DNA from: Roseococcus suduntuyensis
GTDB taxonomy: Bacteria > Pseudomonadota > Alphaproteobacteria > Acetobacterales > Acetobacteraceae
NCBI RefSeq assembly: GCF_014196305.1
Contig: NZ_JACIDJ010000005.1
Span: 244,540 to 308,539 of the forward strand
Length of the DNA: 64,000 nucleotides
Reading direction: 5' to 3'
Part shown: positions 37,445 through 45,745 of the stretch, piece by piece
Layout of the letters: every line of letters begins with the position of its first letter
Numbering within the stretch: position 1 is the first letter of the stretch
Position numbers and translations under genes: made by a program
The notes under the pieces: model-generated
Told to the model about the DNA's origin: nothing
Databases searched by the model: none
The model's input: the letters and a program-made list of their open reading frames with translations, nothing else

Positions 37445-38395
37445 ATGAGCCAGTTCACCCGCCGCGCCGCCTTGGCCGGCGCTGCCCTGCTGCCGGCCGC
37501 CGCCGCCGCGCAATCCAGCCGGCCCATCACCCTCGTCGTGCCCTTTCCGCCCGGCGGCTCGACCGACGTGACGGCGCGGCTGCTGGCCGAGCGCATGTCG
37601 CCCCTGCTGGGCGGGCCGGTGAATGTGGAAAACCGTCCGGGCGCGGCCACCGTGGTCGGCGCCGATTATGTGGCGCGCAGCCAGCCCGATGGGCACACGG
37701 TGCTGGTGAGTTCGGGCAGCACGCTGACCATCAACCCGCATATCCTACGCACCATCCCCTACAAGCGGGAGGATTTCGCGCCGGTCAGTCTGATCTCCAC
37801 CCTGCCGCTCGCCATCGTGGTGCGCCCCGATGGCCCGCCCACGCTGGACGCCCTGATCGAACGCGCCCGCGCCAATCCGGGCCGCGTGACCTATGGCACC
37901 AACGGGCCTTCCAGCTTCAACAACATCGCCTGGGTGCTGGTGACGGAGCAGCTGGGCATCCGGATGCAGGAGGTCTCCTACCGCGGTGATGCGGCGCAGG
38001 TGGCCGACTTCCTGGCCGGGCGCCTCGACATGCTGGTGGTGGGCGGCTCCACCGCCCTGCCCATGCACCGCGACGGGCGCGGCCGCATCCTGGGCTGGAC
38101 GGGCGATGCGCGCATGCCCATCACGCCCGATGTGCCCACCGTCTCCGAACGCGCGCGTGATGCGGTCGCCATCACCTGGTTCGGGCTGCTGGTGCCGGCG
38201 CGCACGCCGGCCGCCATGGTGACGCGGCTCAGCCAGGCGGCCGTCGCCGCCATGCGTCAGGAGGGGTTCGGATCGCGGCTGGAGTCGGAGGGCCAGACGC
38301 TGATGGCCAGCACCCCCGAGGCCTTCGCCGATTTCCTGACGCGGGAGAGCGACCGCTGGGGCCCGGTTCTCCGCCGGATGAATATTGAGATGTGA
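37445..38395 (+). CDS. Bug-family periplasmic solute receptor (TctC-like)
   Basis: A 316-residue extracytoplasmic binding protein of the tripartite tricarboxylate transporter type. A Tat/Sec-like signal (MSQFTRRAALAGAALLPAAAAA) is followed by RPITLVVPFPPGGSTDVTARLLAE, the ligand-loop signature of Bug proteins, and VTYGTNGPSSFNNIA. No TctA or TctB permease gene is adjacent, as is common for orphan Bug receptors. The ligand is probably a carboxylate but is not defined. Confidence 0.92.
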   Translation: MSQFTRRAALAGAALLPAAAAAQSSRPITLVVPFPPGGSTDVTARLLAERMSPLLGGPVNVENRPGAATVVGADYVARSQPDGHTVLVSSGSTLTINPHILRTIPYKREDFAPVSLISTLPLAIVVRPDGPPTLDALIERARANPGRVTYGTNGPSSFNNIAWVLVTEQLGIRMQEVSYRGDAAQVADFLAGRLDMLVVGGSTALPMHRDGRGRILGWTGDARMPITPDVPTVSERARDAVAITWFGLLVPARTPAAMVTRLSQAAVAAMRQEGFGSRLESEGQTLMASTPEAFADFLTRESDRWGPVLRRMNIEM

Positions 38396-38477
38396 CCTCA
38401 CGGTCACTTTAAGCAACGGCACGCGATGCGGGCCGTTTCAGGACAAGGGCAAGTGAAGGCCAGAAAACTGGCCTTCA
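38392..38477 (+). repeat. Two hairpins between the Bug receptor and Mn catalase genes
   Basis: A 6-bp stem (38392-38397/38402-38407) overlaps the Bug receptor stop and is followed by TTT, a weak terminator. A perfect 10-bp inverted repeat (38454-38463/38468-38477, arms TGAAGGCCAG/CTGGCCTTCA, loop AAAA) follows, about 97 bases before the catalase ATG. It could be a terminator, a leader hairpin or an operator. Confidence 0.5.
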
Positions 38478-38573
38478 ACCCCGCATGTATTTCTTGCCCG
38501 CGATGCATCCTCAAGGTGCGCGCGGGACAGGGAATGCAGCCGTCCCGGAAACGCCACCGAAAGGCCGCACGCC

Positions 38574-39497
38574 ATGTTCCTCCGCGTCGACAAGCTGCAA
38601 ACCGAACTTCCCGCGCCGAAGAAGGCTGATCCCAATGCCGGTGCCGCCCTGCAGGAATTGCTGGGTGGCAAGTATGGGGAGATGTCCACGCTCGGGAACT
38701 ACATGTTCCAGAGCTTCAACTTCCGCAGCAAATCCAAGCTGCGCCCCTTCTACAGCATGGTGGCCAGCATCACCGCCGAGGAGCTGGGCCATGTCGAGCT
38801 GGTGAGCAATGGCGTCGCCATGCTCAACAACGGCCCCGACAATGACGGCGACGAGGAGGATGGCGGCGACATCTCCGGCGCGCCCTTCGAGGCGATGAAG
38901 GATATCCGCAGCGCGGCCTCCTTCTTCTCGAATGCCGGCGGCGCCATGCCCGTGAACAGCAACTCCATGTCCTGGAACGCGGACATGATCACGACCACGG
39001 GCAACGTGATCACCGACCTGCTGCACAATTTCCACCTGGAATGCGGCGCGCGGCTGCACAAGCTGCGGGTCTATGAGACGCTGACCGACCCCACGGGGCG
39101 CGAGGTCTGCGGCTATCTGCTGGTGCGCGGGTCTGTCCACGCGCATGCCTACGCGCTGGCCATCAAGCAGATCACGGGCGTGGACATCGAGAAGATGCTG
39201 CCCACGCCCAACATCAACCTCTCGAACATCCCCGAATGCCAGAAATACCTGGCCGAGGGTTCGCACCGCCGCCTCTACACCTTCAGCCCGGCCGATTACC
39301 GCGAGATGTCGGGCATCTGGGGCAATGGCGAACAGGCCCTGCCGGGCGACCCGCCGGGCGAGCTGATGGTGGTGGAGGGCATGCCGGAGGGCGGGAAGAT
39401 CCACCAGCTCACGGGCGTCCCCTCCGCCTTCACCCCCGACTACGCGCCGGAGGAGATGTTCGAGATCGCGGAGAAGCTCACCAAGGCCGCCCGCTGA
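38574..39497 (+). CDS. Manganese (non-heme) catalase
   Basis: Dimanganese catalase that dismutates hydrogen peroxide. The 307-residue ferritin-like protein starts MFLRVDKLQTELPAPKKADP. Metal-ligand helices are ASITAEELGHVELVSNGVAM (E-x2-H) and HNFHLECGARLHKLRVYE, followed by VRGSVHAHAYALAIKQITG. It is one of two peroxide-handling genes in the window (with the glutathione peroxidase). A strong bidirectional hairpin follows the stop. Confidence 0.95.
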   Translation: MFLRVDKLQTELPAPKKADPNAGAALQELLGGKYGEMSTLGNYMFQSFNFRSKSKLRPFYSMVASITAEELGHVELVSNGVAMLNNGPDNDGDEEDGGDISGAPFEAMKDIRSAASFFSNAGGAMPVNSNSMSWNADMITTTGNVITDLLHNFHLECGARLHKLRVYETLTDPTGREVCGYLLVRGSVHAHAYALAIKQITGVDIEKMLPTPNINLSNIPECQKYLAEGSHRRLYTFSPADYREMSGIWGNGEQALPGDPPGELMVVEGMPEGGKIHQLTGVPSAFTPDYAPEEMFEIAEKLTKAAR

Positions 39498-39502
39498 CAC
39501 TG

Positions 39503-39532
39503 TCCGAAGGGGGCGTCAGCGCCCCCTTCGGA
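39503..39532. terminator. Bidirectional hairpin terminator
   Basis: A perfect 13-bp inverted repeat (39503-39515/39520-39532) with loop TCAG lies between the stops of the convergent Mn catalase and MaoC-like genes. There is no long T run on either side. Its position and stem strength suit transcription end for both genes. Confidence 0.7.
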
Positions 39533-39536
39533 GGCT

Positions 39537-39992
39537 TCAGTCGTAGACCTGGCTCAGCGTCTCTGCCACCAGGGCGGGGCGCGAGCTGCCCTCGACCTCC
39601 ATCTCGTTCTCCATGGTCAGGCGCACGCCGCCCTGGATGGGCTCACAAGCCTTCAGCGTCAGGTGCAGGCGCACCCGGCTGCCGGCCGGCACCGGGGCGG
39701 TGAAGCGCACCTTGTTGCTGCCGTAGTTGATCGAGCGGCTGCGGTTCACGATGCGGTAGACCATCGGCGAAAGGCGCGGCAGCAGCGACAGCGTCAGGAA
39801 GCCGTGCGCGATGGTCTTGCCGCCCGGCATCTCGCGCGCGGCGCGCTCGGTGTCGAGGTGGATCCACTGGTGGTCGCCCGTTGCTTCGGCGAAGAGGTTG
39901 ATGGTGGCCTGGTCCACCTTGATCCATTCGCTGGTGCCCAGCTTCTTGCCGACCCACTCGGCCATGTCCGCGGGCTTCTGGATTTCGAGCAT
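39537..39992 (-). CDS. MaoC-like (R)-specific enoyl hydratase
   Basis: A 151-residue hot-dog-fold protein. Hydratase-2 motif: INLFAEATGDHQWIHLDTERA, with the expected Asp and His, followed by KTIAHGFLTLSLLP. Such proteins hydrate enoyl-CoA esters, often linking beta-oxidation to PHA synthesis. I chose ATG 39992 (MLEIQKPADM) because GGAGGG lies directly upstream; the ATG at 40007 would place that ribosome site inside the gene. It stands alone. Confidence 0.9.
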   Translation of the reverse strand: MLEIQKPADMAEWVGKKLGTSEWIKVDQATINLFAEATGDHQWIHLDTERAAREMPGGKTIAHGFLTLSLLPRLSPMVYRIVNRSRSINYGSNKVRFTAPVPAGSRVRLHLTLKACEPIQGGVRLTMENEMEVEGSSRPALVAETLSQVYD

Positions 39993-40140
39993 TTCGCCCT
40001 CCCTCATTGATGTGCCGGAGGATGATGCCCCAGGCCCGTGGCCCGCGGCACCCCGGGGCGCTCAGCTTTCGTTAACCATCGCAACCTTAGGCAGGAGAGG
40101 GGGCGCAAGAGGCGCCCTCGCGCGGCCCCCGCCGCATGCG

Positions 40141-40665
40141 ATGGAGAGGAGTTCCTGCCTCATGAGCCTTGCCCTTCTGGATTCCGCCGGCCAGGCGCCG
40201 CGCCCTCCTTCCAAACCAATGCGCGGATCACCGCAGGTCATGTCCCTGCCGGCGCTGGCTGAAAGCTGCGCCCGTGCATTGCGTTCCTTCGGGGGCAGCC
40301 TGAAGGCGCTGGAGGCGGTGCTCCAGCCCCTGTCCCAGGTGAATCCTGACGGGGTGCAGGCCACCGAAACCCGCGCGGTGCTGGCGGATTCCGTGGCCTT
40401 GCTGCAGCGTGAGGGGCCCTCGCTACTGCTGCGCGCCCAGGCCTTGAGGCTGCGGCTGCACGCAGCGGGCCTCGCCGCGCCGGATGGACTCGGCGCCGGG
40501 CTGCGCGCCTTGCAGCATCAGATTGACGCCCTGCCCGAGGTGGTGGACGGCCTGGGCGAAGGCCTTCCCCGCGCGCGTCAGGTGGCCCAGGACCTGGCCG
40601 ATGCCTTCGATCGGCTCGCGGCCGGCCAGCCCGCCTCGCTACCGGCCGATCTGCCAGAAGCCTGA
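40141..40665 (+). CDS. Hypothetical helical protein
   Basis: Unrecognised product of 167-174 residues. ATG 40141 and ATG 40162 are in the same frame; GGAGAGGAG (40143-40151) lies 11 bases before the second and favours it. Composition is Leu/Ala-rich with long predicted helices (LKALEAVLQPLSQV, LLLRAQALRLRLHAAGL, GLPRARQVAQDLADAFDRLA), no signal peptide and no membrane segment. Third codon positions are G/C-rich like the neighbours, supporting coding. The 3' end overlaps the convergent lipoprotein gene by 27 bases. It resembles a small helical-bundle protein, but no family can be named. Confidence 0.6.
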   Translation: MERSSCLMSLALLDSAGQAPRPPSKPMRGSPQVMSLPALAESCARALRSFGGSLKALEAVLQPLSQVNPDGVQATETRAVLADSVALLQREGPSLLLRAQALRLRLHAAGLAAPDGLGAGLRALQHQIDALPEVVDGLGEGLPRARQVAQDLADAFDRLAAGQPASLPADLPEA

Positions 40666-41178
40666 GGGCGGCTGGGCGCTGGCGGGCGCCGGCCGCGGCG
40701 CCGCGGGCGTGGTCGCCGCGATGGGCGGCAGGGCGCGCGTGGCGCCAGGCAGCGCGGGGCCGGTGCGCGCCGGCGCAGTGTCCAGAACCGGCGCCGCTGC
40801 GGGCATGGCCACCAAAGGCGCGCCCGTCACGGCCGAGACGGCGACGGGCGCGGCGGGCGGCGCCACGGCGGCGGTGACGGTCCCGGGCGTGCCCGTCTCC
40901 AGGCAGCGGAAGCGCAGCTGGTAGCCGCGCGGTTCGATCTGCGTGCCCTCCACCGCGATCATGCGGTTCTGGGTGGCGCAATAGACGGTGGCCTGGTTCA
41001 GCCCGGCCTCGACGGCGGCCGAGGCGCTGGGGCCCGTGGTGGCCAGGCGCAGCAGCCCGCCGCCCACCTCCTCCACCACGGCCGGCGCCGGCGGGTTGGC
41101 ACGCCCGCAGGCGGCAAGCCCGGCCGCGCCCAGCAGCAGGGCGCCCGCGAGACGGGCAGTCCGGACGGTCACGCGCAT
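40639..41178 (-). CDS. Hypothetical lipoprotein with Pro/Ala-rich tail
   Basis: A 179-residue secreted lipoprotein. The signal peptide ends in the lipobox LAAC (ARLAGALLLGAAGLAACGRA). A small globular part with two Cys (TVYCATQNR and RFRCLETGTPG) follows, then a low-complexity tail of Ala, Pro and Thr. ATG 41178 is preceded by AAGGAG; upstream frame is not needed. No family recognised. Its 3' end overlaps the plus-strand hypothetical by 27 bases. Codon use is normal. Confidence 0.75.
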   Translation of the reverse strand: MRVTVRTARLAGALLLGAAGLAACGRANPPAPAVVEEVGGGLLRLATTGPSASAAVEAGLNQATVYCATQNRMIAVEGTQIEPRGYQLRFRCLETGTPGTVTAAVAPPAAPVAVSAVTGAPLVAMPAAAPVLDTAPARTGPALPGATRALPPIAATTPAAPRPAPASAQPPSGFWQIGR

Positions 41179-41255
41179 GCGCCTCTCCTTGGCCGCCAGG
41201 ATGGGACGGGACCCAGACGCCATAATGGCGAAGCCTCCGCCGCGTAAAGCACCCA

Positions 41256-42518
41256 TCATCCCTTCAGCGCCGGCAGCAGGAAATCGAGGAAGCGGGCAGG
41301 GTTCTCGGCGAAGGGGAAATGGCCCATCGCGGACATCCCCTCGAAGCGCGCGCCCGGGATGCGGGCGGCGGTGGCGGCCGAAAGCTCCATGGTGCAGGAG
41401 AAGTCATACTCCCCTGTCAGCATCACCAACGGGCAGAGCTTCGTATCAATCCGATGCACCCGGTCCCGCGCATCCCACCCCCCGGAGTAGAACAGGATAT
41501 CGCCTGGGAAGGTGCCGCAGCCGCCCTGGCTGTAGTGCCACCAGACCTCGGCCGCGCATTCGGCGGGCGAATGGGGCGCCATCAACCCCTCCACCCATTC
41601 GGGGATGAAGATGGCGGCGTTCACGCGCGGGTGGTCGGCGAAGGGGGTGCGGCGGCCGGGAATGTGGTCCGACCCCTCGCAGGAGATGATGCGCGCGAAG
41701 CGGGTGGGGGCGCGCAGCGCGATTTCCAGCGCGATCTCGCCCGACATGGAGGCGCCGAGCAGGACGGGGTTCTCGGTGAAGCCCCAGGCCTCGCGGAAGC
41801 CCAGGATGAGTTCGGCGTAGAGGTCCGTGTCCAGCGCCCATTCCCCCGGCTGGCCGGGGGCGGGCGAACGGCCATGGCCCGGCATGTCGAAGGCGGTGAT
41901 GGCATAGCCTGCCGCGCGCAGCCGCGCCTCCGCCGCCAGCCGATGGAATTGCCGCGCATCCGACCCCGCCGTGTGCAGGCCCAGGATGGGCCGGCCCATG
42001 CCATGGGTCTCGCCATAGAGGACGTAGTCCCGCCCGCGCGCATGGACCGTGACGTAGCGGCCCTTCGCATCCGGGCAGGGGGTGGGCGTGCCGAGGCGCG
42101 GCCGCAGCGAGGCCGGCGCCGGGCCTTCCTTGCCCCAGGCGGCCCAGCGCCCGATGTCCAGCGCGCGGCGCAGGATGTGCGCGTGCTGCGCCCAGGCCAG
42201 GTCGTCGCCCTCGGCGGTGAATTCGGGCACGCGCATCCGTAGCGCGAAGAGGTTGTGGTGATGGCGGTCGGGGAGGGGCTTGAGAAATTCCTCCCAGACC
42301 GCGGCCGGGGCGGTGAAGCGGGTGGGGGCGTCGCTGCCCTCCGCCAGGGCGATGCGCCCACCGCCCAGCGTCAGCGTGATGGCACGGCCGGGCTGGACCA
42401 GGGCGAAGCGCGCCTCGGCGCCCGGCAGGCGGTGCGCCAGTGTCGCATCGGCGTCCAGCAGCGCCTGCCAGCGCGCGGTGGCGCCCTCGGCCCCGCACCA
42501 TTCCCAACCCTGCGCCAT
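41256..42518 (-). CDS. Alpha/beta-hydrolase fold protein with N-terminal extension
   Basis: A 420-residue protein. The C-terminal 240 residues are an alpha/beta hydrolase: oxyanion region GLHTAGSDARQF, DMPGHGRS, nucleophile Ser in LLGASMSGEIAL, acid in LTGEYDFSC, and His in AMGHFPFAENP. The first 170 residues are unusual and carry a SCP2/sterol-carrier-like stretch (ARFALVQPGRAITLTLGGG). ATG 42518 follows GGGGAGA. It diverges from the deacetylase genes across 116 bases, so it may act in the same pathway on an ester or ring-opened intermediate. Confidence 0.85.
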   Translation of the reverse strand: MAQGWEWCGAEGATARWQALLDADATLAHRLPGAEARFALVQPGRAITLTLGGGRIALAEGSDAPTRFTAPAAVWEEFLKPLPDRHHHNLFALRMRVPEFTAEGDDLAWAQHAHILRRALDIGRWAAWGKEGPAPASLRPRLGTPTPCPDAKGRYVTVHARGRDYVLYGETHGMGRPILGLHTAGSDARQFHRLAAEARLRAAGYAITAFDMPGHGRSPAPGQPGEWALDTDLYAELILGFREAWGFTENPVLLGASMSGEIALEIALRAPTRFARIISCEGSDHIPGRRTPFADHPRVNAAIFIPEWVEGLMAPHSPAECAAEVWWHYSQGGCGTFPGDILFYSGGWDARDRVHRIDTKLCPLVMLTGEYDFSCTMELSAATAARIPGARFEGMSAMGHFPFAENPARFLDFLLPALKG

Positions 42519-42634
42519 GAACCGTCTCCCCTTGTGGTTGGTTGGCAGCATCGAACCGACGGCGCGCGCGCGCAACGGGGGCGGTTCACAGGGCGTGGGG
42601 GACGCGACACAGTGTTCAGGACAAGAGGTCGCCC

Positions 42635-43537
42635 ATGAAGCTCCCTGCCCACAACCGCTACGCGCACAGCGCCATCCCGACACGCCCCCGCTATGAATGG
42701 CCGGGCGGCAAGCGGCTCGCGCTGCTGGTGGTCAACAACATCGAGCATTTCGCGTATCGCGCCGGCATCGGTTCCGACGTGACGGGCGGCAGCCCGGTGC
42801 AGAACCAGCGCGCCTATGCCTGGCGCGACTACGGCAACCGCGTGGGGCTGTGGAACCTGCTGGACATGCTGGATGCGCTGGACATCCCCGCCGCGCACAA
42901 CATCAACAGCGCGGCCCTTGAGGCCTGCCCCGAGATCGCGCCCGCGCTGCGCGCCCGCGGCGATGAGTTCGTGGGCCATGGCCGCAGCAATTCCGAACGC
43001 CAGGACGGGATGTGGGAGGAGGATGAGCGCCGCCTCATCCACGAATCCCGCGACGTGCTGGCGCAGCATGCGGGTGTGGCGCCGCGCGGCTGGCTCGGCC
43101 CCTATATCGCGCAATCCGCGAACACACTCGACCTGCTGCGCGAGGCCGGCTTCACCTATGTCATGGACTGGCCCGCCGACGACCAGCCCTTCTGGATGAC
43201 GACCCGCGCCGGCCCCATCCTCTCCGTGCCCTATTCGGTGGAGCTGAACGACAGCCCCGCCCTGATCATGCGGCACCAGACCGGGCGCGACTTCGCGGAG
43301 ATGATCCGCGACCAGTTCGACGAGATGCTGGAGCAATCCGCCCGCCGCCCCCTGGTGATGAGCGTGGTGCTGCACCCCTTCATCCTGGGCCAGCCGCACC
43401 GGTTGCGGCCCTTGCGCCAGGCGCTGCGGCATGTGCTGGCGCATCGCAACCAGCTGTGGGTGACGCGGCCCGGCGAACTCGCGGACTACGTGGCCGGGTT
43501 GCCGGCCGGCACCATTCCCGGATCGGAGGCGCTCTGA
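42635..43537 (+). CDS. Polysaccharide deacetylase/PuuE-like hydrolase (1)
   Basis: A 300-residue NodB-fold protein of the PuuE-like branch: RYEWPGGKRLALLVVNNIEHF at the start, AHNINSAALEACPEI, EFVGHGRSNSERQDGM, and VVLHPFILGQPHRLRPL near the end. The classical TFDDGP metal motif is not present, as in PuuE allantoinases. AAGAGGT precedes ATG 42635. Three bases separate it from a second deacetylase of the same family, so the two form an operon. Probable activity is hydrolysis of a cyclic ureide or amide. Confidence 0.87.
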   Translation: MKLPAHNRYAHSAIPTRPRYEWPGGKRLALLVVNNIEHFAYRAGIGSDVTGGSPVQNQRAYAWRDYGNRVGLWNLLDMLDALDIPAAHNINSAALEACPEIAPALRARGDEFVGHGRSNSERQDGMWEEDERRLIHESRDVLAQHAGVAPRGWLGPYIAQSANTLDLLREAGFTYVMDWPADDQPFWMTTRAGPILSVPYSVELNDSPALIMRHQTGRDFAEMIRDQFDEMLEQSARRPLVMSVVLHPFILGQPHRLRPLRQALRHVLAHRNQLWVTRPGELADYVAGLPAGTIPGSEAL

Positions 43538-43540
43538 CCC

Positions 43541-44425
43541 ATGCCCGTGACCCGCATCTTCGAGCATTACGGCCCCACCCCGCCCGACCCGCGCTGGCCG
43601 GGCGGCGCGCGGCTGGCGCTGAACTTCGTCATCAACCACGAGGAGGGCGGCGAGGAGAGCTTCCCCGATGGCGACCCGCGTTCCGAGACCGGCCTCACCG
43701 AGGGCAGCACGGCGGCCGTGAAGGGCCGGGACCTGGCGGCCGAGAGCATGTTCCAATACGGCAGCCGGGTGGGCTTCTGGCGCCTGCACCGCCTCTTCAC
43801 CGAGCGGAACCTACCCTGCACCGTCTTCGCCGTGGCGCGCGCGCTGGAACGCACGCCGCAATGCGTGGCCGCCATCAAGGCCGCTGGCTGGGACGTGGCG
43901 GCCCATGGCTGGAAATGGGAGATGCATGCCGGCATGGACGAGGCGACCGAACGCCAGCGCATCGCCGACGCCACCGCCATCATCACGCGCGAGATCGGCA
44001 CGCCACCGCTCGGCTGGTACACGCGCTATGCGCCGTCGGAGAACACGCGGCGCCTGCTGATCGAACACGGCTATCTCTATGACAGCGACGCCTATGACGA
44101 TGAGCTGCCCTATTGGCGCGACGTGGGTGGCAAGCCGCACCTCGTCCTGCCCTACAACCTGACGCACAATGACGTGCGCTTCGCGCGCCAGGGCATGACC
44201 TCGGGTCTGGAGTTCTTCGAATACATCAAGGGCGCGGTGGAGATGATGCTCTCCGAACCAGGCGGCCGCATGCTGAGCGTGGGCCTGCATAACCGCATCA
44301 TCGGCCATGCCGGGCGTGCCGCGGGCCTCGCGCGGCTGCTGGACTGGGTGGCCATGCGGCCCGAAATCTGGGTCTGCCGCCGCGCCGACATCGCACGCCA
44401 CTGGACCCGGGAGCACGCGCCTTGA
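43541..44425 (+). CDS. PuuE-like allantoinase/polysaccharide deacetylase (2)
   Basis: A 294-residue protein close to the metal-independent allantoinase PuuE: PDPRWPGGARLALNFVINHE, EEGGEESFPDGD, EVAAHGWKWE-type block (DVAAHGWKWEMHAGM), and LSVGLHNRIIGHAGRAAGL. PuuE opens the allantoin ring to allantoate. No uricase, allantoicase or ureidoglycolate gene is nearby, so the ureide role is plausible but unproven. It is translated from an ATG just after the first deacetylase. Confidence 0.88.
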   Translation: MPVTRIFEHYGPTPPDPRWPGGARLALNFVINHEEGGEESFPDGDPRSETGLTEGSTAAVKGRDLAAESMFQYGSRVGFWRLHRLFTERNLPCTVFAVARALERTPQCVAAIKAAGWDVAAHGWKWEMHAGMDEATERQRIADATAIITREIGTPPLGWYTRYAPSENTRRLLIEHGYLYDSDAYDDELPYWRDVGGKPHLVLPYNLTHNDVRFARQGMTSGLEFFEYIKGAVEMMLSEPGGRMLSVGLHNRIIGHAGRAAGLARLLDWVAMRPEIWVCRRADIARHWTREHAP

Positions 44426-44483
44426 GCCGCCCGATCCCATGCCCATCTGGCGCATCCCGCCCCCTGCGCTACAAATCCACCCC

Positions 44484-45647
44484 ATGAGCGAACGCCGCGC
44501 GCAACGCGCCCTGTGCCTCGATGATTTCGAGGTGATGTCCCGCCGCCACCTGCCGCGGCCCATCTTCGGCTATGTGGCGGGTGCGACCGAGCGCAATGCC
44601 GCGCTGGACGACAATGCCCGCGCCTATTCCGAATGGGGTTTCCAGCCGCGCGTGCTGGTGGATGTGTCCAAGCGCAGCCCGAAGGCCACGCTGTTCGGCC
44701 GCGAATGGGCCGCGCCCTTCGGCCTGGCGCCGATGGGCATGAGCGCGCTGGCCGCCTATCGCGGCGACATCGTGCTGACCGAGGCGGCGCGGGCGGCGAA
44801 CGTGCCCGCCATCCTCTCCGGCTCCTCGCTGATCCGGATGGAGGAGGTGATCGCGGCCAACCCCGACGCCTGGTTCCAGGCCTATCTGCCTGGCGATTCG
44901 CGGCGCGTGGAGGCGCTGGTGGACCGTGTGGCGCGGGCGGGCTTCGGCACGCTGATGCTGACCGTGGACACGGCCGTGCTGCCCAACCGCGAGAACAATG
45001 TCCGCAACGGCTTTTCCACGCCGCTCAAGCCTTCGCTGCGGCTGCTGTGGGACGGGATGACGCATCCCGAATGGTCCTTCATGACCTTCCTGCGGACATG
45101 GGCGAAGTTCGGCATGCCGCATTTCGAGAACAGCTTCGCCGAGCGCGGCGCACCCATCCTGGCCCGCAACGTGGAGCGCGACTTCACCGCGCGCGACCAT
45201 CTGAATTGGGAACACCTGGCGCTGATCCGCCGCCGCTGGACGGGCCGGCTGATGATCAAGGGCGTGATCCACCCCGATGACGCGGTGCGCGCGCGCGAGG
45301 AAGGGTGCGATGGCGTCATCGTCTCCAACCATGGTGGGCGGCAGCTGGATGGCACGACCTCGCCGCTGCGTCTTCTGCCGGCCATGCGCGCGGCGGTGGG
45401 GGATTTCCCGCTGATCGTGGATGGCGGCATCCGCCGCGGCACCGACATCCTGAAGGCCTTGGCCCTGGGCGCCGACTTCGTGCTGATCGGCCGGCCCATG
45501 CTGCACGCGGCCGCGGTCGCGGGCCGCGCCGGGGTGGACCGGGCCATCTCGCTGGTGAAGGGCGAGCTGGACCGGAACATGGCGCTGCTCGGCGTCAACA
45601 GCCTGGCGGAGCTGGGACCGCATTGCCTGGTGCGCCTGGCTGACTAG
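44484..45647 (+). CDS. FMN-dependent alpha-hydroxy-acid oxidase/dehydrogenase (LldD-like)
   Basis: A 387-residue TIM-barrel flavoprotein that oxidises lactate, glycolate, mandelate or similar 2-hydroxyacids. Motifs: PIFGYVAGATERNAALDDN, the FMN-site GLAPMGMSAL, MIKGVIHPDDAVRA with the FMN Lys, the catalytic His in VSNHGGRQLDGTTS, and DGGIRRGTDILKALALGAD. ATG 44484 was chosen; longer frame upstream overlaps the deacetylase. It lies 58 bases after that gene and may complete the same catabolic unit (ureide to glyoxylate/glycolate-type products is one inference). Confidence 0.92.
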   Translation: MSERRAQRALCLDDFEVMSRRHLPRPIFGYVAGATERNAALDDNARAYSEWGFQPRVLVDVSKRSPKATLFGREWAAPFGLAPMGMSALAAYRGDIVLTEAARAANVPAILSGSSLIRMEEVIAANPDAWFQAYLPGDSRRVEALVDRVARAGFGTLMLTVDTAVLPNRENNVRNGFSTPLKPSLRLLWDGMTHPEWSFMTFLRTWAKFGMPHFENSFAERGAPILARNVERDFTARDHLNWEHLALIRRRWTGRLMIKGVIHPDDAVRAREEGCDGVIVSNHGGRQLDGTTSPLRLLPAMRAAVGDFPLIVDGGIRRGTDILKALALGADFVLIGRPMLHAAAVAGRAGVDRAISLVKGELDRNMALLGVNSLAELGPHCLVRLAD

Positions 45648-45745
45648 CGGGCAAGCCGCAAACTATGGATTTCCTTAGTAGACGACATCTCCGCTCGTGG
45701 CCAAGCTGAGAAACAGTATTGGCGGTAGCAAAGGAGGGCGTCGAC

